64,000 nucleotides of DNA from Raineyella sp964402325 (lineage in GTDB: Bacteria > Actinomycetota > Actinomycetes > Propionibacteriales > Propionibacteriaceae): the NCBI GenBank assembly GCA_964402325.1, contig CAYOBI010000007.1, forward strand, positions 1 to 64,000. Reading direction: 5' to 3'. Under the pieces are notes generated by a model that did not search any database, was not told the DNA's origin, and saw only the letters and a program-made list of their open reading frames with translations. This document shows positions 59,621 through 64,000 of this stretch, piece after piece. Position 1 is the first letter of the stretch. The number at the start of each line of letters is the position of its first letter. The position numbers were made by a program, and so were the translations under genes.

Positions 59621-60958
59621 TCACTTCACGCAGGCCACCCCGGCGCCGGACAGGTCGGTGAGCGAGGTCGGGGCCGGGCCGGCGGTGCCGCCGCCGGTGG
59701 CGTCGACCGGTGTCGCGACGGCGGTCGGGGTCGGCGTCGAGGTCGTACGCTTCCTCGACGTCGCGGAGGCGGAGGCCGAGGGGGTGGGGGTCGCCGGGGC
59801 GGCGGTCGCCGGCGGGGCCGGGTCGAGCAGCTGTCGGACGGTCGCGCGCACCGTGGCGGGGTCGACGATGTTGACCGACTGGCCGGCCGGATCGGTGCCG
59901 AACCGCTCGACCGGCAGCGTGTAGAAGTGCAGCTTCGAACCGGACAGGTGCGCCGCGATCGGGGCCAGCGCGAGCGGGTTCAGCCCGGCGTCGATCACCA
60001 GGTTCTGCTTGGCGACCCCGATGATCGCCGACAGCTTCGACGGGTTGAGGAAGGTGTCGGCCTGCTTGAGCTGGTTGAACAGTGACACCAGGAACGCCTG
60101 CTGGCGCCGGGACCGGTCGAGGTCGGTGAACTCCAGTTGCGGATGCACGTTGTCGCGGCGCTGCCGGACGAAGGCGACGGCCTGCTCGGCGTTGATCTGC
60201 TGCACTCCGGCATGGAGGTCGGCTCCGGAGTACGAGTCCTGGGTGTCCTGCTTGACGCAGACGGTGATCGGCTGGACGACCTGGGCGATCTGGAAGAACG
60301 CCACCATCGTCACCTCGGTGAAGTGGTTGATCTTCACCCCGAGGAACTGGTCGACGGTGGCGATCTCGGCGGACCGGCCGGCGTCGCGGGCCTGCTGGTA
60401 GGCGTCGTTGCCGGTCCTGCCCTGCTTGGCGAGGGTGCGCTGGGCCTGGTCGAAGGCGAGTCCGTACGCCTCCTTGATCTTGGCCTTGCAGGTGCCGTCA
60501 GGACAGCCGGGGACGTCGACGTAGTCGTCGCGGGGGATGGAGAAGACGCTGGCGGCCGAGCCGTCGGCGGGGATGTGGACGTACATCAGGACGTTCGAGT
60601 TGAGCCCGCCGGTGGACGCCTCGCCGGCATGCAACGCGTTGTAGATGTCGGCCGGGAGGGGTTTGCCGTTCTCGTCGAGGCGACTGTCCAGCCCCATGAT
60701 CAGCAGGTCGACCGGTCCGTCCAGGGTGCCCGAGGCGGTGTCGACGCCGGTGCCGTCCAGCGCCGAGGAACGCTGGATGCCTTGGTAGACGGAGAAGACG
60801 ACGGCCACGGCGGCCACCACCACGGCGATGACCAGCACACCGACCCAGATGCCGATCCGGCGGCCGAGGTGGCGACGTCGTCCCGGGTCGGGGGCGAGGG
60901 CGCGGCGGGCCGCAACGTGGGCCTCGGGGTGACGGGGTCCCCGTGCGGTCCTGGGCAT
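59621..60958 (-). CDS. LCP-family (LytR-CpsA-Psr) cell-wall ligase
   Basis: A 445-residue protein. A basic cytoplasmic tail and one membrane helix (GIWVGVLVIAVVVAAVAVVF, about 35-57) precede the LCP domain: VDLLIMGLDSR, NVLMYVHIPADG, FSIPRDDYVDVPG, INHFTEVTMVAFFQIAQVV and AVAFVRQRRDNVHPQLEFTD. LCP enzymes join wall glycopolymers to peptidoglycan. The C-terminus is a Thr/Ser/Pro-rich segment ending in a short Cys tail. ATG at 60958. Confidence 0.9.
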   Translation of the reverse strand: MPRTARGPRHPEAHVAARRALAPDPGRRRHLGRRIGIWVGVLVIAVVVAAVAVVFSVYQGIQRSSALDGTGVDTASGTLDGPVDLLIMGLDSRLDENGKPLPADIYNALHAGEASTGGLNSNVLMYVHIPADGSAASVFSIPRDDYVDVPGCPDGTCKAKIKEAYGLAFDQAQRTLAKQGRTGNDAYQQARDAGRSAEIATVDQFLGVKINHFTEVTMVAFFQIAQVVQPITVCVKQDTQDSYSGADLHAGVQQINAEQAVAFVRQRRDNVHPQLEFTDLDRSRRQQAFLVSLFNQLKQADTFLNPSKLSAIIGVAKQNLVIDAGLNPLALAPIAAHLSGSKLHFYTLPVERFGTDPAGQSVNIVDPATVRATVRQLLDPAPPATAAPATPTPSASASATSRKRTTSTPTPTAVATPVDATGGGTAGPAPTSLTDLSGAGVACVK

Positions 60959-61168
60959 GCTCCTCCTGGGCGGGTCGGTGACAGGGACTCCCTGATCCGG
61001 ATCAGGGCCAGGCTAGGTGGCGGATCGCGGCGGACCCGGGTCGCTCTCAGCCGTTCCCAAGGCGCCACTCAGGAAGCGTTCACCCCCGCCGGACCGCCGG
61101 CCCGGCATGCTTGCCCGGTCTGATTGGATGATGGTGTCCGTCGAGTGAGAGAAAGCGCGAACCCTGCC

Positions 61169-61903
61169 ATGTCTGTCCCGGAACCCCGGATGTCCCCGGC
61201 GCGACGCGCCCTGCAGCAGGAGGACGGCATCTTCCGCCGCTCTGCCTACCCGCTGACCCTGATCCTGGTCGCGGTCGTCGCGATCGTGCTGATCACCGTG
61301 GCGGGCTTCCTGCTGAAGAAGCACCCCGTCGACCTGGCCCTCTCCAAGGCGCTGAACTCGCTGCACACCGGTGCCTTCGGCGCGGTGACGTCGGCGATCT
61401 ACCACATCATCAGCCCGGTGCCCGCGATCCTCATCACGATGGTGATCTGCGCCCTGATCTGGCTGGTCGGCAAGAGCCTGCGGACCGCGATCGCGTTCGG
61501 CGGGCTGGTGGCCGTCACCTGGCTGCCCTCGGCCGTCGTCAAGTCGGTCGTGCACCGGCCGCGGCCCGACGCCGCGCTGCTGCCGCACCCGTTCACCCCC
61601 GTGCAGACCGACCCGTCGTTCCCCAGCGGGCACACCGTCTTCATCGTCGCCTTCGTGATCGGCGTCGCCTACCTGCTGCGCGGCACCCGCTGGTTCGGCC
61701 TGTGGAAGGTCGTCGGCACCGTCCTGGTGATCGTGGTGGCGCTGTCGATCATGATCGACGCGATGCACTACCCGACCGACGTCCTCGCCTCGATCGTCTG
61801 GTCGCTGTCGGTCGCGCCGGCCGTACGCGTCGTCGGGGTCGACATGCTCATGCCGCGGATCCCGTTCCTGGCCCCGCCGGGGACCCGCGAGCTCACCCGC
61901 TGA
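61169..61903 (+). CDS. PAP2-family membrane phosphatase
   Basis: A 244-residue protein with about six membrane segments. Motif 1 is KSVVHRPRPDA, motif 2 FPSGHTV, motif 3 region SIMIDAMHYPTDVLAS. In motif 3 the usual Arg after Ser is Ile, while the catalytic His and Asp are present. Substrate may be lipid phosphate or undecaprenyl diphosphate. ATG 61169 is the proposed start; ribosome binding is weak (GAGAGAAAG 13 nt upstream). It is divergent from LCP. Confidence 0.85.
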   Translation: MSVPEPRMSPARRALQQEDGIFRRSAYPLTLILVAVVAIVLITVAGFLLKKHPVDLALSKALNSLHTGAFGAVTSAIYHIISPVPAILITMVICALIWLVGKSLRTAIAFGGLVAVTWLPSAVVKSVVHRPRPDAALLPHPFTPVQTDPSFPSGHTVFIVAFVIGVAYLLRGTRWFGLWKVVGTVLVIVVALSIMIDAMHYPTDVLASIVWSLSVAPAVRVVGVDMLMPRIPFLAPPGTRELTR

Positions 61904-61910
61904 TCCCGAC

Positions 61911-61937
61911 GCACCCCTATCAGGCTGATAGGGGTGC
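61911..61937 (+). terminator. terminator hairpin after PAP2 gene
   Basis: A perfect 12-bp stem, GCACCCCTATCA (61911-61922) with its complement at 61926-61937, and a 3-base loop, 8 bases after the stop. Confidence 0.75.
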
Positions 61938-61980
61938 GTGCCGGATCGGGGCCTACCCGGTCGGGCGCGCACGGCCGAGC

Positions 61981-63225
61981 ATGGAGGCCATGACGTCCCT
62001 GCAGACCCGTACGGCCCCTCCACCGGCACCGGCCGGACAGGCGGTGTCCGNNNNNNNNNNNNNNNNNNNNNNNNNNNNNNNNNNNNNNNNNNNNNNNNNN
62101 NNNNNNNNNNNNNNNNNNNNNNNNNNNNNNNNNNNNNNNNNNNNNNNNNNACAGGCGGTGTCCGGACAGGTCCGCGCCGCCCGGCTGCCGCCACTCGGGC
62201 CGGCCTGGTACCCGGCGGTGATGGGCACCGGGATCCTCGGGACGTTGCTGCAGACGAGCGCCGAGCGGTTCCCCGGGGCGCACCCGGCGGCGCTGGTGCC
62301 TCTCGTGCTGTCGTGGGGCCTGCTCGTGGTGCTGACCGGCGGCTTCGCGGCGCGGATCGCCCGCGACCGGGCCGCCTTCACCACCACCGTCCGGGATGTC
62401 GGCACGGCCCCGTTGTGGGGAACCGTGGCGATGGGCGTGCTGTCGGTCGGCTCCTGCACCGCGACCGTCGTACCTGCCTGGTGGCCGGGCCTGGCGGAGG
62501 TGGCCTGGCGGGTGGACGGCCTGCTCTGGGTGGTCGGGACCGTGGTCGGGACGGTGACGGCTCTGGTCTTCGCGGCTCGGTTGGTGGCCCGCGACTGCGG
62601 TGCGCCGACGACCGTGTGGGGGCTGGCGGTCGTCGGGCCGATGGTGTCCGCCACGACCGGCGCCGCCCTGGTGGCGAACCTGGCCGGCCCGGCCCGGGTC
62701 TGGCTGTTGCTCGTCGCGATCGGGTGCTTCTTCCTGTCGCTGGCGCTCGGCGGTGTCGTCTTCGCGGTGGTGTACCACCACCACTGGCGGGTCGCGCCGA
62801 TCCCGCTCGCGGCCTCCGCCTCGGCCTGGATCCCGCTCGGGATGGTCGGCCAGTCGACCGCCGCGGCCCAGTCGATCGCCCGCGCCGCCCGGCCGCTGCT
62901 CGCCGGCCCGACAGCCGACGCGGTGCAGCGGGCGGCGAACCTCTACGGCGGCGTCCTGGTCGTGCTCGGTCTCCCGCTCGTCGCCTGGGCCCTCGTCGTG
63001 ACCGTACGGGGCTTCCGGGGCCGGATGCCGTTCAGCCCCGGCTGGTGGGCGCTCACCTTCCCGATCGGCACCCTGGCGCTCGGCGCCTGGCAGCTGGGCC
63101 ACGGCACCGGGGTCTCCGTACTCACCGGCCTCGGCGAACTCGGCACCCTGGCGCTCTGCGGCACCGTCGCCCTGTGCCTGGTGGCGTCGGCCCGCGCGAT
63201 CGCCGGCCGTGGCCTGGCCCGCTGA
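61981..63225 (+). CDS. TDT-family (TehA/SLAC1-like) transporter with gap in N-terminus
   Basis: About 380 residues plus the gap. After a short Pro/Ala lead and a GQAVS repeat, ten membrane segments follow: GPAWYPAVMGTGILGTLLQT, WGLLVVLTGGFAARIA, LWGTVAMGVLSVGS, MVSATTGAALVANL, FFLSLALGGVVFAVVYHHHW, LGMVGQSTAAAQSI, FPIGTLALGAWQLGHGTG. This is the tellurite-resistance/dicarboxylate (C4) family; the substrate could be an anion, sulfite or dicarboxylate. ATG 61981 is first in frame; there is no clear ribosome site. The LysR gene downstream may regulate it. Confidence 0.83.
   Translation: MEAMTSLQTRTAPPPAPAGQAVSXXXXXXXXXXXXXXXXXXXXXXXXXXXXXXXXXXQAVSGQVRAARLPPLGPAWYPAVMGTGILGTLLQTSAERFPGAHPAALVPLVLSWGLLVVLTGGFAARIARDRAAFTTTVRDVGTAPLWGTVAMGVLSVGSCTATVVPAWWPGLAEVAWRVDGLLWVVGTVVGTVTALVFAARLVARDCGAPTTVWGLAVVGPMVSATTGAALVANLAGPARVWLLLVAIGCFFLSLALGGVVFAVVYHHHWRVAPIPLAASASAWIPLGMVGQSTAAAQSIARAARPLLAGPTADAVQRAANLYGGVLVVLGLPLVAWALVVTVRGFRGRMPFSPGWWALTFPIGTLALGAWQLGHGTGVSVLTGLGELGTLALCGTVALCLVASARAIAGRGLAR
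62036..62165 (+). repeat. 15-bp direct repeats flanking a 100-N gap (coding GQAVS)
   Basis: ACAGGCGGTGTCCG occurs directly before the gap (62037-62050) and directly after (62151-62164). In frame, each copy reads QAVSG. The Ns (62051-62150) therefore probably stand for a collapsed tandem array of a 15-bp unit. Confidence 0.7.
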
Positions 63226-63284
63226 CCCGTACGTCCTGCCCGATCGGGCACCGCCGGCCCGGTGCGCGTCCCTATCATCCAGGG

Positions 63285-64000
63285 GTGACCACGTACCCCA
63301 GCCTCGAGGTCCTGGAACTGCTCGTCGCCATCGCCGACCACGGCAGCGTCGGGGCCGGTGCGCGCGCCGTCGGGATGGCCGAACCCAACGCCAGCCGGGC
63401 CGTCCGCCGCTTCGAGCGCGAGGTCCGGGTGGTGCTCCTCCGGCGTACGCCGCGGGGCAGCGAGCCGACCGAGGTGGGCCAGGCCGTGGTGGCCTGGGCC
63501 CGGCCACTGCTCCAGCAGGCCGAGGGACTGGCCCTGGCGCTCCGGTCGCTGGAATCGGCCGGACTGGGTCAGCTGGACGTGGCCGCGTCAATGACGATCG
63601 CCGAACACCTGTTCCCGCGGTGGCTGGCGGAACTGCGGCGCCGGCACCCCGATGACCGGGTGCGCCTGCGGGTGGAGAACTCCGCCGAGGTCAGCCGGCT
63701 CGTGCTCGAGGGCGCTGTGGAGCTCGGGTTCGTCGAGGACCCGAGCCGGGTGCCCGGCCTGGGCCACCGGGTCGTCACCCGGGACCGGCTCGTCCTCGTC
63801 GTCGCGCCCGGCCATCCCTGGGCGGGACGTACGGCGGTCGAGCCGGAGGAGCTGGCCGCCATCCCGCTGGTCGCCCGCGAGGTCGGCTCGGGCACCCGCT
63901 CGGTCCTCGAACACGCCCTCGCACCCTTGGTGGTGGTCGCCCCCGCCGCGGTCCTGAACAGCAACGCCGGCGTACGCGCCAGCATCCAGGCCGGGGTCGC
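63285..64000 (+). CDS. LysR-family transcriptional regulator (3' truncated by window end)
   Basis: 238 complete codons run to the window end with no stop. The N-terminal helix-turn-helix is LEVLELLVAIADHGSVGAGA and VGMAEPNASRAVRRFEREV; the effector domain begins LDVAASMTIAEHLFPRWLAE and includes RVENSAEVSRLVLEGAVELG. The GTG at 63285 has no ribosome site, but TATCAT (63273-63278) ends 6 nt before it, a leaderless layout. The nearest possible target is the TDT transporter, 59 bases upstream on the same strand. Confidence 0.88.
   Translation, partial: MTTYPSLEVLELLVAIADHGSVGAGARAVGMAEPNASRAVRRFEREVRVVLLRRTPRGSEPTEVGQAVVAWARPLLQQAEGLALALRSLESAGLGQLDVAASMTIAEHLFPRWLAELRRRHPDDRVRLRVENSAEVSRLVLEGAVELGFVEDPSRVPGLGHRVVTRDRLVLVVAPGHPWAGRTAVEPEELAAIPLVAREVGSGTRSVLEHALAPLVVVAPAAVLNSNAGVRASIQAGV

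Overview
The window is about 70% GC with four 100-N scaffold gaps (4828-4927, 9104-9203, 45292-45391, 62051-62150). It looks like a draft chromosome of a high-GC Gram-positive actinobacterium, probably of the Propionibacteriales. The support is a WhiB4-type regulator, a GlxR/Crp-type regulator, a minimal actinobacterial tad pilus locus, DUF1707, DUF4177, DUF4244 and DUF6767 proteins, an LCP protein, and many starts that look leaderless. The genus cannot be fixed. No prophage, insertion sequence or CRISPR array was seen.

Layout. 1-8077 is housekeeping: dnaX 3' end, a DUF6767 protein, a nitronate monooxygenase, a zinc alcohol dehydrogenase, ybaB, recR, a HAD phosphatase and ileS. 8140-11430 holds a DUF1707 membrane protein, a gap-split lipoprotein, a small GNAT-fold protein and lysC with an internal beta-subunit start. 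11453-13152 has a terminator, a 20-bp perfect inverted repeat and a membrane-anchored glycosidase-like gene. 13336-18912 is a jetA-jetB-jetC (MksF/E/B-like) condensin operon with no jetD beside it. 18984-21138 is an enoyl-CoA hydratase facing a GPH sugar symporter with an abnormal C-terminus. 21442-27207 is a complete branched-chain amino-acid ABC transporter (SBP, LivH, long LivM, LivG, LivF). 27340-30339 is an OPT transporter with a membrane protein. 30326-32485 is a HelR/HelD-type RNA polymerase recycling ATPase; upstream lies a sequence almost identical to the rifamycin-associated element. Beside it are a decayed hydrolase remnant, a PLD-fold protein and tRNA-Pro.

33812-42340 keeps the gene content of the mycobacterial ponA2-whiB4-crp-nth neighbourhood: metallophosphoesterase, bifunctional PBP, WhiB4, MBL hydrolase, RidA, DUF4177, Crp, endonuclease III, thioredoxin-like lipoprotein and CoA-type NUDIX. 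42376-47124 has a holin-fold membrane protein, an RND transporter and a methyltransferase. 47506-52784 is the tad locus (ssd, tadA, tadB, tadC, DUF4244 pilin, tadE, Rv3654c-like). Two copies of one spaced promoter-like module precede ssd and the pilin. 52759-59581 holds a GntR regulator, two small proteins, an SDR-aminotransferase pair divergent from a MocR-like regulator, and an S33 peptidase. 59621-64000 has LCP, PAP2, a TDT-family transporter with a 15-bp tandem repeat at a gap, and a LysR regulator cut by the window end.

How the parts connect. The Crp-family regulator encoded at 39295-39972 has candidate TGTGA-N6-TCACA sites in front of its own gene, the OPT transporter and the tad locus. 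The strongest leads are the HelR gene with its RAE-like site, the JetD-less Wadjet/Mks operon, and the shared tad promoter module.
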